Notes: generated by a model from the letters alone, not told the origin. A stretch of 64,000 bases of DNA from Marasmius tenuissimus (GCA_029532415.1 JAQOTA010000060.1:310001-374000), one strand, 5' to 3'. Counted from the stretch's first letter, positions 24,615 to 37,000 are shown. A program made the numbers and translations.

Positions 24615-27600
24615 ATGAGTAAATCCCCATTCAAGATCACCCCGACGTTCAGGTCTATGGGCGTTATGATGTCTTTCTTCACTCTTCTGTTGCTATCTAC
24701 GCTTCACCAAGGCGCCTGGGCCGTTGTGAACATCAACGGCTTAAAAGCACTGACAGATCATTCTTCCTTCCAGAACAGGTACATCGTTGAAGTAGAATCA
24801 CTATCTCAAAGCAGTTTTACTCTACGTTCTGTACGACATCATCCCCATTACGCTTTCAGCCTCTCCGTTCTGACTTTTTGGCCCATTTTCATTAGGAGCA
24901 AGAGATCCACAAGCGGTTTTACGAGGACTCGAAGATTCGCGACGTAGACTTTGACGTTCACAAGGAGTTTGATTCCCCGGGTCTCTTCGTTGGAGTATCG
25001 TTGACACTCACGGTGCGTGGTCGAGATCTATGGGACATGGACATGTCGGTGCTTATTTTCGTCCCTCCGTAGAATTCCGAGGCAAGATATCATCCACGTT
25101 TGCTCTCATACTCCGCTTTCCTCATGTCAAGGATCTAGGATGCCAAGAAGTTGGCTGAGGTTCCCAGAGTCAAGGCAATCCGCCCCGTGCACACATACCC
25201 TAGGCCTAAGTGAGTGTATACGCGCGTGACGCGAGCCGTATACATTGCTGAGGGCATAGAAATTCAGACTTGTATCTTCACACCCTGTCGAGGATATCAA
25301 AGACATTGGTTCTCTCCCCGACACCGAAGAGGCACACGTCCTGACAGTACGCTTTATCTCTTCGTGTTTGTGTGCTAATACTCAATCTAGCCGAAATTCT
25401 TTAGGGTGTTGATAAGCTTCATGCTGAGGGACTCACTGGGGCGGGTATAAAGATCGGGATGTGAGTACATTTATCAATGATGTACAACACTCTCGACTGA
25501 CGGGATGTTTTTGTGCAGCATCGACTCAGGTATTTTCTGTGTTCATCTCAGGGTCTGAGACGAGGTTGATTAACATCATAAAGGCATCGATTATACCAAC
25601 GCCGCACTTGGAGGTGGTTTCGGACCTGGATTCAAAGTTATCGGAGGGTACGACTTCGTGGGAGACAACTACAACGGTGGGGATCGTCGTGAACATTGAA
25701 ACACTGTTATTCATGTTGTTTCCCTCAGGCAACGACACCGACCCCGTGCCGGATTTTGACCCTTTGGATCAATGTGCAGGTGAATAACGATATTAGATAG
25801 TGAAGGAAGAACCAGGCTACCAGACTCGCTTTCTCTTGATGCTAGGACATGGCACCCACATCGCTGTAAGCATTGGGCAGGTTTCTCTAATTGCAAAACT
25901 CTTCCGACTCACGCTGTATGTCAGGGTATCATCGGCGCTGACCCTCCGAAGAATCCTTACAACATAAGCGGCGTGGCCTATTCAGCTTCGCTCTCATCGT
26001 ATCGCGTGTTTGGATGTACAGGTGGCACGTCTGATGACTGTGAGAAAGAGACCCAGAACCAGGACTCATATTCCCCATGGACGACAACTAACCACAAGTT
26101 TCCCCCCTTTGTGTGTAGTGATTGTCGAAGCGCTATTGCGTGCTGCTCAAGATGGACAGGACATAATCACATTGTCCCTAGGCGGAGTGAATGGCTGGAC
26201 GGAAGGGACCGCGAGTGTTGTTGCCAGCAGAATTGCACAGTCCGGGAAAGTCGTGACGATTTCGGCCGGTAACGATGTTCGTCTTCTCCTTATATGCTTA
26301 TCTTTTGCCAGTGACCGATCATGTGCTGAGGACAATTATAGGGCGAGTCTGGCTCCTGGTATACTAGCGGCCCCGCCAATGGAATCGACGTGATTTCTGT
26401 GGCCAGTTTTGACAAGTGGGTTCAAACGCGTCGATCCTTATCTTGACTTTGGCCTGATTCAGCCTTCCTAGCACCGTGGTTCCTGCTCAGTTCGTGACAG
26501 TGCAAGGGCCCGGAGTCAATCACGATCCCATCACCTATTACTCCCTGACCCCATTCCCAGTCACAGAGCCTCTACCCCTCTACGCCACCTCAAACAACAC
26601 TTCGATCGAGGACGACGCCTGTAACCCACTCCCGGATGATACTCCCGATCTATCTCGGTTCTTGGTGGTGCGTTACACTGGGAATCTTCGGATGATGTTG
26701 CTCACGCGTCTTTGAAATTAACTGTCAGGTCGTCCGGAGGGGGAATTGCACCTTCGTAAGGACATCTGGTCGTTCTCTCTCTCGTCCGGGATTACTGATC
26801 GTCGTTTTCCTCAGATAGAGAAATTGAAAAACATCCACGCGAAGGGGGGCAACACAACCTTTATCTATGAGTACGTTTGGCCCCTGACCCGAATCTCTAA
26901 ACTTTGAAGGGGCTGGATAGTAATACCTTTATCTTCTTCAGCAATGGGAAAGGATTTGCCACCGTCTCAACCCCGACAAACTACACAACAAGCCTGATCC
27001 AAGCTGCAGATGGGGAATTCGTAGGTTCTCTTATACATGCTACTTGATCTTGAAGTTTACAGTCTTTTCTAGCTCGTCAAACAATTCGCTGCAGGCGTTC
27101 CTGTAACCGTGTCCTTTCCTCAGACCGGAGGAGCGATGGTCCATAATCCGGATGGAGGCCTCATTTCGTACTATAGCAGGTAAGGATCTCGTTTTACTAC
27201 CTATGCAAGGCGAGTCTGACTGATAACCTCACATAAGCTATGGTCCAACGAATGATATGTTCTTCAAGCCCGCGATCGCTGCACCAGGAGGCAACATGTA
27301 CGCGTGGAACCCCGCCGTGAGTATGCACCCACTCACGGAATCCTGTTTCCTCTACAGAGTCTCGACGCTCCCGGTACCGCTCGGTTCGTATGGTCTCGAG
27401 TCTGGCACTAGGTATCGTTCACCTACATCAACATATCCTTCCAGACCATAACCTACCCCGGTTTTTGTACCTAGTATGGCCGCCCCCTTTGTCGCTGGAA
27501 GTGCCGCCCTATTGCTTCAAGCGAAAGGGAAATCCCCCGACTTTGTACGCACAATCCGAACGCTCCTCGAAACAACCGCCATACCTGTCCCGGCGAATCA

Positions 27601-28870
27601 TACCAAGAACTCAGACTCGTTGCTCCAGACTCTCACCCAACAAGGCGCAGGTCTCATCAATGTGTACAATGCGGTTCATACCACGACGCTCGTGTCACCT
27701 GGGGAGCTCCTTTTGAATGATACGACGCATTTTGACGGAGTGTGAATTTTCGTTACCTTCTTTCTGGTTCTGATTGGGAGTTACCGTTACCGATTGCGTT
27801 TTTAGGGAAGAGTTTACGGTTCAAAACACCGCTAATTCTGAGAAGACGTTCCATTTGAGTCATGTCCCAGCCGGGACGGCAATAACTATTCAACCTGTAC
27901 GTATCGATTCTTTCCTTGCCCCGGAACGTGAATGCTCAAACACCAGCCCTAATCTTATCTCCAGGGCACGATCTTCCCCGCAAAAGGCCCTGTCCCTCTC
28001 ACCAACGCCTTCGCCACCGTTGCCCAAGCGACTCGTCATTCACCCTCAGTCCCGGAGAGAACAAAACCATCACGGCGGTCTTCACTCCACCTCAAGGCGA
28101 TCCCACGACGTTCCCCGTGTTCTCGGGGTTTATTCAGATTGCCTCATCAGACGCTGAGGAACCCCTGGTGCACGTATCGTACTTGGGTCTTGCTGCAGCT
28201 CTGAAAGACAAGCGGGTTATCGATGATACAGACACTGCCCTTGGAATACGACTTCCGGCGATAGTGAACTCGACTGGTGATCCACAGGAGGGGCTGACGA
28301 ATTATACCTTCAGTAACGCCACTAGAAATTTTCCGAGTCCGGTTTTCCGGTTCGTATCTTTTCTCCTTTCATTTCCTATGACAATGGGGTGATACTTACT
28401 CCTTACCCTCGTGTTCTACAGGCTCATATTTGGCACACCCAGGTTACGACTTGATCTGGTTGATTCCGACGTCAACGTACAGGCTTTTGTTAACGGTTCC
28501 GGCCTCGTCGGCAATGAGCGAGGGGACTCGGAATGGGGGAAACCTGCTGACGCTCCTGTCAATGCTATAGGATCCCTCTTCGAGATCGATTATCTAGGTC
28601 GTAACAACGATGTGAGTCCTTCGCTCACTCGTTTATAAGCTTAAATACCCCATTGATACCTGCCTTCCTCTTCTTCGCATTGCACAGGACCCGAAAGACA
28701 ACATCGCATATAACCTAGCCATCAACTCACCGACGTTCGTGAATGGGAGTACAATACCGAACGGCAAGTATCGAATTTTGATGCGGGCGTTGAGAGTAAC
28801 GGGTGATGTTGGAAATGAGGGAGATTATGAGAGTTGGTTGAGTCCGGTTTTTGGTGTGTTTATTCCATAA
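24615..28870 (+). CDS. Secreted subtilisin-like serine protease 1 (S8, with PA insert)
   Basis: The gene has well over ten short introns. A start at 24657 (MGVMMSFFTLLLLSTL) would give a neat signal peptide; 24615 is the upstream in-frame ATG. An I9-like propeptide follows (NRYIVEVES, HKRFYEDSK). The catalytic Asp lies in IDSGIDY, with one base split across an intron; His in GHGTHIAGIIG; the oxyanion region in SLGGVNGWTEG; and Ser in GTSMAAPFVAG, where an intron splits the Ser codon. Between His and Ser a PA domain is seen (RGNCTFIEKL, FIYDNGKG). The C-terminus has Fn3-like beta segments ending LSPVFGVFIP. The protein is probably a secreted protease taking part in nutrition or wall turnover. 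Its last 690 nt are duplicated at 48.7-49.4 kb. Confidence 0.8.
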
Positions 28871-29372
28871 TCATGAAGGGGTTGTAACCTGATAGTTGGC
28901 CTTGTTGGCCTTGGTGTCTTTGCTCGAGTGTACGATACAAAATGTAGCCTATCAATCTCGCGCTGAAGAGCCGCACCGTTTTTTGCCTAGCTCCCCCTAC
29001 TGTTGAAGAAGCGGTGCATGGCAAGCCCCTACCTGCGTAGTTGGGGGAGTTTCGACGTCTTCCTGGGTGAGCGCATCATAAAACAGGCGGGGGTCACAGC
29101 CACAACGGCTGGTCTTGTGAGCACGGGTGAATTTACCCTGAGTTACTCCTCGTCATCATGCCAATCAGGAGTTGTGAAATTTACGTGATGATTGTGGCTT
29201 TGACCTCCGCCAGCATGTTCAACTTCCGTCTCGACTCTCGAGCGCGTTCCCTCGTATATTTTCGCGTTTTCTGTACTCTATTCCCTCGGAATATATCCCT
29301 TGGCGTGCACTGTCTCACATTCGCAATTCTGACCTGCCCTCAACATAAATAAAGAACCAAACAAGATTTCCC

Positions 29373-29379
29373 TATAAAA
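29373..29379 (+). promoter_or_regulatory. TATA box of acidic-protein gene copy 1
   Basis: TATAAAA within CCCTATAAAATGGGG lies 165 nt before the ATG. It is kept in copy 2 (about 48064-48070, minus strand) but altered to TGTAAGAA in copy 3. Between it and the ATG is a conserved leader ending in several ACCTAC-type pyrimidine repeats. Confidence 0.6.
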
Positions 29380-29543
29380 TGGGGGGCCCAACGTCGATAT
29401 TCCCTAGATCAGGTTGAACTAGTTCTCCTTACGAGGACTTGTACTTCAGGATCTCTGTACCTACCAGTACTATACACTTAGCTTACCAGCTACTTACAAC
29501 CTACCTACAAACTACCTACAACCTATTTACACCTACATACACT

Positions 29544-30343
29544 ATGATATCTTTACGATACCGTAGAGTACCTGGATGGGTGGAGTGGTTGTGCTCGGAC
29601 GATGTCTCTTGTTCTGGGTCGTCGTCGTCGATCTCATCGCTGACCCACTCTCCTTCTTACCACAGGGACCAGCTGGAGGCGGCCAACGACTTCGCGAGGA
29701 ACCTTTGGGCGCCGAGGAACGACGAGTCGAGCTTCTTGGACGATGTGGGTGCTCTCTTTTCTTCGTCGTCGTCGTTGTCGCTAATCGTCGTTGCTGTAGA
29801 TGTCCTATGAAGACAAGCCCGTCGATGAGGACGATGAAGAGGACGACGGCAAGTTTGACTTCTTCCCTGCACCCGAGGCAAGCAGCTCGCTGTCTACAGC
29901 CTCGCCAATGCTGACCATCGCCTGCAGGCCGCCGACGATTCGAGCATCGTCGTCGAGAGCTTTAGCCTTGTGTCTCACTCTGAGATTCCGGTACGTCCCG
30001 ACTCTTCTTTCGATTATTCTCGTCGTTCATTCATCTCGCCCTTTCCCTTCCATCTTCCACTGAACAGCTCCCCATTGAGAGGGTCGAGTACCAGCCCCCA
30101 GCCCGGGTTGTCGACAGCAATGGCCGTCGTCTGCTCTACAAGATCGACGAGCAAGAAGAAGACGACGCTTTCGAGGCCTCATTCATCCGAATGGTGGACA
30201 AAATGCGACGCGATCTCGGTGCCGACACCGACGACGAGGACGACTCGACGGAGGATATGTTGGTGGACTTGTCGTTCGCAGAAGAGAAGGCGAACAAAAG
30301 GGCTAGGAGGAACGGGATGTTCCTCCAATATGGCTACTTCTAG
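29544..30343 (+). CDS. Unrecognised acidic protein, three-copy family, copy 1
   Basis: Five exons (29544-29617, 29666-29744, 29800-29877, 29928-29990, 30068-30343) give 189 residues. The protein is rich in Asp/Glu, with acid runs at VDEDDEEDDGKFDFF and DTDDEDDSTEDM, and a basic-aromatic end (RARRNGMFLQYGYF). There is no signal peptide or membrane helix. I do not recognise a family. The third intron has a GC donor (GCAAGC) where copy 2 has GTAAGC. The 5' leader and TATA box are shared with copies 2 and 3. Acidic, soluble and without enzyme motifs, it could be a nuclear or RNA-associated protein, but that is a guess. Confidence 0.65.
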
Positions 30344-30346
30344 GTC

Positions 30347-30505
30347 ATGGGTATGTTCCCTTTGCTCTCACAGTTCATAGTATCGCCGCTGACGAACGCG
30401 TTTCTCAAGGCTGCAGGATTCTTCTGGGACTTGTTGCTCCTTCTGTCGAGCTTCCTGTGGTTGGCCGCCACGGTGGGTGAGGTGGTCGGGGTGATCAGTC
30501 TCTGA
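30347..30505 (+). other. Small hydrophobic reading frame right after the acidic-protein gene, copy 1
   Basis: The ATG follows the stop codon of the acidic-protein gene after only three bases (TAG-GTC-ATG). The 52 codons encode MGMFPLLSQFIVSPL then FFWDLLLLLSSFLW, a likely membrane helix. The copy 2 version (46818-47096) stays open for 92 codons up to a splice donor. It may be a second cistron or simply 3' untranslated sequence. Confidence 0.3.
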
Positions 30506-30621
30506 AAAGCGTTGAGCTGGTCGCTTTGTTTGCCGTGCTCGCTGTGGCTGGCCACTGCAGTGAGTGGGGTGGATGGAGTGGCTTGTCTCAGCGCTGGGAT
30601 ATGGGAAATGGGCCACTGCAG

Positions 30622-30766
30622 GTGAGTAATTACTTCCCCTTGGATGATGTCGGCCTCTTCGCGGCCCAAGGGACCAGTAGTCATGGACTATTGTCCACGA
30701 TGAAGCTAACAGGCATCACTCTCGTTATGACTCTCTACACTTATCTTTTGTATTTCAGCTCGATCA
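30622..30766 (+). ncRNA. Conserved intron-like segment with two hairpins (candidate structured RNA)
   Basis: The segment starts at a donor-like CAG-GTGAGT and ends at a TTTCAG acceptor, so it looks like an intron. Hairpin 1 pairs CCCTTG (from 30637) with CAAGGG (to 30672), enclosing an inner GGCC/GGCC stem. Hairpin 2 has 9-nt arms at 30680-30688 and 30693-30701 with a TATT loop. The same segment is at 46710-46822 and 53222-53358 on the minus strand, nearly unchanged between stems. An ATGATGT sequence resembles a snoRNA C box and copies 2 and 3 have a CTGA near the end, but no terminal stem is seen. Confidence 0.35.
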
Positions 30767-30916
30767 TCGCATATTTCTCTCGTTCTGGACGCTTTGATTT
30801 CTACTCGTGCTGGTAAGTCACACAGCCGTCGTGGACTATATGCTTACTCACATCCGATCCTCCCCCTAGTGTTTGACTCAACCGTGGGCGAAGGGATGGT
30901 ATCGGGCTGGGTGTAA

Positions 30917-31686
30917 CCAAGTATTCGCGAGACGTGGCCCTTAATGTTCAGTTGATGTTCAGATTACCGTATCTATGTTCACAATTTGTACGAAACCTCA
31001 ACCTCTTCTAACTGAGCGACTATTCACTTCGCGGGAATCCGAATGGTCTTGTAGAACGTTGTTGTTGAAGTGACTAGGAGTGACTGCATCTGAGAGTTTG
31101 AGGTAACATCTTATGCATTGGCTCTGAGAATAAGACGTAGCGGGAATGATGCAAAGCCTTCACGGAGGACAACTACGCGACTTTTTGGGTCGTATTTAGA
31201 TGGTACCACCATGCCAGGTTGCTCACAATTATTGACTTATAGTCGTCCCCACCGCCATTCCAAGAGCCTACCTGCTGAGTACTGGGAAAGCACTGGCAGA
31301 GCTGAGCAGCAACTTCGATATCGATGTTTGCAAGTCATGTTGTTCGAACTTCCCGGACAGTAAAATCACAGGTAGGTACTTTCAGAGACTTCAGATCAGA
31401 TATGGCAAACAATAGGACTCTACTAAGTAAGCGCCCCAAGCTTCAATGTGCATTGCTTCAAGATTCAAACTTTCCAAGCTTGCAGACTGCGGGCGGAAAA
31501 TGGACCTAATGGACGTCCGATCGGAGGCGCATTTTTAAGCGCTCATGAAGCGCTCACTGACAGGGCAGCGCATTACATGCCCACGCTTCGTCTTCATCGT
31601 GCGACCACCTAAGCTTGACCTCAGCTATCACCTACAGACGATGAGATCCACACTTTGTCAGAGAGCTGCTAGCACACTCGAAGACA
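30917..31686. other. Intergenic region before the MYND gene
   Basis: No gene is seen. It lies beyond the duplicated segment and should hold the MYND gene promoter. Confidence 0.4.
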
Positions 31687-33727
31687 ATGAGAATACCTCC
31701 CAAGGCGCTTGTGAGTATTGATTCTTTCGTATTGCGATTATTCTTGAATCCACCCGTGTTCCTGTTTCTCTTTGTAGAATAGACGATTGAAAGCCAAGGC
31801 TTCAAGCACAAACTGTGCATATGCAGATACTTCCTCACAGCTCGTACAACTCGCAACGACACTTGGAAGAGATCCTTCACTGCTCGCCGACGCGCTTCCT
31901 TTGCTATTGCACCATCTCCCGATGCCACTCCCGAACATCGTAGATATGGATCCCGGAAAGTTATCGCAAAAGATGCATCTTGCGTGCAAAGCTATCAAGG
32001 CTCTTGCGGATGGCCTTGAATCCGAGGCCTTGGATCCCTCTCAGATCGCGTTGGAAATACAGAAATGCTGGAAACGACTTTGGATATCATAGATTCAGTT
32101 CCTCTTCGAAACCTATTTGGTCACCTCGTCTCCCCCATTATCATCCCATCTGATCCTAGACTCCGAAACTTATGACTATGTGCATCTCTGTATGATCAAG
32201 ATCCTGTTCGCCCTCACCAGATTCCGCGAACTTGCCGAACTCCTTACCAGATCTCTCAGCGCCTTTTCTGTCCTCGGTAGACTCTTCCTACTGGCCGCAC
32301 AGAACTCTCCGTTCACCCGATCCTCGAACGAAAGGCAACAGCTCACGCTTATCTACTGCGGGAAGGCGTTCGGCGACATGCAAATTCTCACCGACCTGTC
32401 ATCGAAATGGTCAGAAGAACTCACACGAACATTTAGTTATTGCGCCAATCCTGCCATTGCAACTAACATCATCGACCGTATCGTATGTCTAGTTCAGACC
32501 CCAAAGCTCAACTTCTGCTGCGATTTCATCAAACAAACCCTGGATATCATCTTGAAGTGCACCGATGGTGCACCCCGTTTCAACCTCTCTCTCATTCAGC
32601 AGCGCTCCGTCTACTGGGTTTGCTTCATCATGAAACGAATTGCATCCGGGAAATTGTCGATTCAATGTCAAGACCCACTTACTTCACTCATCGGTTGTCT
32701 CAAACGCGGGAGTCTGTACATCGTCCGAGTCATCAATGACTATGGGTACGCGGCCATTCTAATGGCACTCGAAGCCGGCCTGCTACGTTCGATCGCCAAA
32801 TCTGCCCGTTACATCGCCCAGGATAATTGTCAGGATGGACTTTCGACTCACATGAGTCTGTTGTACGAAGAGCTGCTGTGCAAGTTGACTAGCTATGCAT
32901 CCTACTATTCCATCGCGGGTGCACTGTCTCGCTCTCTGCGCCGCATAAACGCGTCTCGTGACTCACAGATCTCGACTGGAAAAGCCTTCGTATCTCGCTG
33001 CTTCGAGTCGATGGAACACTCTGTCCAGACAAACATGGCGATGAAAAAGCAATGGAAAGACAAGAAGTTCAATCTCTGCGAGAATCCCAAAGTAATTCAT
33101 CGAGTATCTTCGCAAACTTCACCCGTGTTGAAATGATTACATTGTTTTAGTGCTCCCGCGACGCGTCGTCTGGACGACCTCTCGAACGAAAGTCTCGCTG
33201 CTTCGGATGTCAAAGGAGCTGTCAGAGGGAGGACTGGGACCTGGGCCATCGGCACGATTGCAAGCTGTACAGGGCCCAGCAATAGATGAAGGTAATAGGT
33301 CTCTCCTTACGGCCCTTTCCTTTCTGCTGACGCGCTTCTTTCAATACCCAAAGGCGGAGTCCATCAACCCCCTCTCCCCGATAGACGCGACGAACAATAC
33401 ATAATCTGGTTGATGAGAATGCAGCTTCTTTCGTTCAGGGAGAAGTGTATCGAACGTCAGAGGGAACATCGTCAAGAACACCCGGACATCCCTTCCGACG
33501 AGCCGCTTGTGTGCGTGCTCAACTTCACGACTTGGCCTGTTTCACTTGACGTCGTCACTGGAAAGGTTGCTTCCGCTTTCCTCTCTGATGTCAGTGGGTG
33601 GGAGGAGCTTACGCGACGTGCTGTAGAGAGGGAAGGGTCTGACCCGTTCGTGGCCACTTTTGTGCCAGGCGGAGCAAAACCTATTCGTTGGATCGGATTT
33701 TCGAGTGGTTGGGTCCCGGGTAGGTGA
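31687..33727 (+). CDS. MYND zinc-finger protein, with an in-frame TAG in the present sequence
   Basis: Exon 1 (31687-31710) joins exon 2 (31778-33091), then an exon at 33151 with the zinc finger. The MYND pattern is LCENPKCSRD, then RCFGCQRSCQREDWDLGHRHDC, a protein-interaction zinc finger. The long alpha-helical region before it is typical of basidiomycete MYND proteins. An intron 33267-33384 would join HDCKL to RDEQYIIWLMRMQLLSF and the C-terminal domain to a stop at 33725-33727. One in-frame TAG (32090-32092) interrupts exon 2, although the frame is open on both sides. The gene may therefore be a recent pseudogene or carry a sequence error. Confidence 0.6.
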
Positions 33728-34056
33728 GGAAAAGAGTACAAGGATCCATAGCGTGCCGTCGTAACTGGCTTCGGCCTCTTGGACATTGGGTGCACACAGA
33801 GAGAGGGTTACTTGTCTTCTGTCTTGCAACGAATGGTTGATATTTACTATCCGTCCGTAACTGTCCATGTACACGCAGTATTACAGACTTGTGTTTGTTT
33901 TTAACAAAGGATGGTCGATCTCGAGCAGAGTGTGAGTCACTATTTTCCGTAAGGACGGTGTCCGATAAAGAGCGATGTTAAATAAGGAGTGTAAGTATAA
34001 GAAAGACGGTGTGTCTGATATGAAGAGAAGATATGTTCGATCCCCGGCATTGAGGA
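33728..34056. other. Convergent spacer between MYND gene and subtilase 2
   Basis: About 330 nt without a gene; it should hold the two facing 3' ends. Confidence 0.4.
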
Positions 34057-37000
34057 TCATTTCGAGGTAGAGTTGGTCGGAGAAGATAGGCCCATGACTG
34101 GACTGAACCAGCTATCCCAATCCTCCTCCTTCGTTGGGTCGCCTGTGACTTTGAGAGCCCGCAGATTGACCCTGTACGTACCATCAGGAATACGTGAGCC
34201 GTTAGCGAACACGCCCGCGGAGATGGAGACGTTTTGGATGAGGATGAAGAAATCACGTCGGAAGTATTCGTCGGAATGGAGCGATCCGACGATGTCCGTG
34301 CCATTGCTGTTGCCGTTGGATGCGTCGACAAGATTGACCTCGGATTTAGGTGTTCCGAAGGCAAAGCTACGTAGTGAAGGAGAACGTGAGTCATTGACAA
34401 GACCATCAGAAGGGGAATACACTCACCGCCAGAGAAGAAGCGGAGCTAGACTGCTAGGGTCCATGGTGTAGTTCGCTGGTTCCGTCTGAGCCCCGCCAGT
34501 GTTGGGATCGAGAACAGCAGGAAGAGTAATCAGAGAGGACCACGAGTTGGTTCTATCCAAGATGGACTTGTCCTTGAGCGAAGCCGCGAGACCCAGGTAC
34601 GAAACATGCTGGGTCTCACCATCTGCCTCCACTTCAATGAAACCTCCGTACACGGGGAAGTTTACGGCATCTAAGCTTGTTGGGGGCGTGAAGGTGGCAG
34701 TAATAGTCTGACTCTCGCCAGCACCCAGAGAGAACGACGAAGTGCTCAAGGCAGCCTCAGCGGATGCATCGGCAAGAGGGACTGGTCCGGGTGCAGGGAA
34801 AGGTGAGCTCTGTCGAATAGTTTGAGGTTATTTCACTTAAGTTTTGGTGAAACTCCTCACCCCATTGAACGTCATGGCCGTTCCGGCGGGTAAATGCTTG
34901 AGGGTGTACGACTTGGCCGATGTGCCAGTGTTCTTGACAGTGAACGTCTGTCTGTTGAGAAGGTATCCGTTAGCATTCGGACGGGAGAGAACGAGAAACA
35001 CCACTTACTCTCCCTTGAAATGAGCCGTATCGTTCAAGATGAGCTCACCAGGAGAGACGATCGTGGTCGACTGAATGGCGTTGTACACATTGACGAGACC
35101 GGCACCTTGTTGGGCGATGGTTTGCAATCGATCTCCATTTTTGCTTGCGGGAACGCCGACGGCGTTGGTCTCGAAGAAGGTTCGTACTTCTTGGACAACC
35201 TCGTTCGTCTTCCCTCGTACCTCAAGGAGCAATGCAGCAGCACCCGCTGCAAAGGGTGTTGCCATACTGTCAAATATCGTGTTAGCCCTATGGCTTGGTT
35301 GATGGGACGCATTCTAGGAATGGGGGAATACCTGGTGCCGGACAAAATCGCATAGGACCCCATTGCGGTTGGCCAAGTAGATAGTCTACAGGAGACATGG
35401 GTTAGCATTGCTGAAATCCCGGTGTTCAGCGTCACATACACATTTCCTCCCGGAACAGCAAAGGAAGGCTTGAAATGGAAATCGAAGGATGGACCGTAGC
35501 TGTTCAAGCGGCCCGGGGTCAATACGCCATCAGCTAGCTGGAGGTTTCTATCGGCACGCACGAAGTGAACGCCGAGATGAGGCCTCCTTTAGGATCTTGG
35601 AACTCCACAACTCCCCCCTTCTCAGGGAAAGTCAACGTTACGTTCTTGCCTTCGACCCATTGTTGAACCAGCTAGGCGTTGGCCGTGAGGCTTTGGGTGA
35701 CATAAACTCGGGGAAAAGGTATACTTACGAACTCTCCGTCTGCACGCTGAATGTATGAGACGGACATATCACCGACTTGCTCGAAACGGGCGTGGATAGA
35801 ATCAAAATCTCCATCATTCCTGTAGTGAACAGTCAACTGGGTTTCGATATTAAGCTGGTTATCGGCACGCACTGGTAGAACAAGACAGTCTTTGCGCCCT
35901 TTTCGAAGAGGTTTTCCAGCTTGATCCTCTGCAAAGAGAGGTCAGTGTCTACCCAAGGGAGATCAACTTCGCATTTACTCGTTTGCAGCCTCCCTTCAAT
36001 GGGGTGTCCCGAGTGACCTATGACAGAGACCCATGTGAGATCGTGGATATTCCAGCGAGTAAATAACCTTACAACTATGTAGTCGCGAAGATTAGGCGTG
36101 TCAGCAGAAAATGGACGGCAAGCGTCCTCGTTGTCAGCTGTGTTGTTCGACGTGACATAGATGGGGATGGGGGTCGTCCGATTGGTGAGAGGTAGGATAT
36201 CGTAGTAGAGAATAGGTTCATGTTCGGCACCACCGACGACGGCACTCTGCAGAGGAACGATAGGACTGTACCAGTCATTTGAGACTCGGTTCAGATAGTT
36301 TCGTCAAAGGATTTATGCGAACCTTTCCAAACTTGCGACAGAAAGAACGCCCTCTCCAGTAGCGGGAGACGATGCAAACCATGCACCTTCCTCGCCCTTC
36401 GAAGGGGGTCAGCCTTGTGCGGTGAGAGAACGAATGATTAGGAGACCCTGACTTGATTTCCGGCAGCGACTACCACGAGTTTGCCAGACTCGACAATCCT
36501 ACTTGCGACCACATCCAAGGTTGACGATGACCAACCACCCACACCACCGAGGGACATGGAAAGAATGTCGTTTCCATCTTCTACGGCTCGCAACATACCC
36601 GCGAGGATGACTGGTGGAGACGCGGTACATGTCAGTTCTTCATCTAGACGAGGGCTGTAGGGACATACTGTCATCTTCCCCAAGACCGGCACAGTTGAAG
36701 ATACGATAAGCAGATAGCGTCGCGGAGTAAGCAACCCCGGTGACACCAAATAAGTTGTCGGGGTTCGCAGCGATAGTGCCCTGGCATAATCAGATTAGCT
36801 GAGGAGGAAATAGGAGACAACTTCGTTCGATCTTGCCGCGACGTGAGTTCCATGACCTGTGCAGAATGAACAAGAGTCATGAGCCAAGCGCCTTTACCTC
36901 GAGTTTCTTTCACCCACCGTTACATGTATCCATAGGATCATCGTCTGGGTTGATTTCTAAACGGGCCTAGTTGAATAGCAAAGCCTTAGAGGGTCCAAGC

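Larger units (their letters stand above)
28180..30916 (+). repeat. Inverted-duplication segment, copy 1
   Basis: This 2.7 kb segment reappears in opposite orientation at 46530-49384. It covers the last two exons and intron of the protease, its 3' flank, and a complete small gene with its downstream region. Homology begins near the codons for SYLGLAAALKD in the protease and fades near GGGCGAAGGGATGG. The small gene is 800 nt in both copies. Intron sites agree, and the protease coding part differs only at scattered bases. Confidence 0.85.

Noticed and set aside
29439..29810. Unspliced 123-codon reading of the acidic-protein gene
   Set aside because: It starts in the leader at a non-ATG codon and runs through two introns; splice sites shared by all three copies support the five-exon model.
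30622..30766. Definite box C/D snoRNA
   Set aside because: The C-like box deviates in its last base, copy 1 lacks a CTGA, and flanks do not form a terminal stem.
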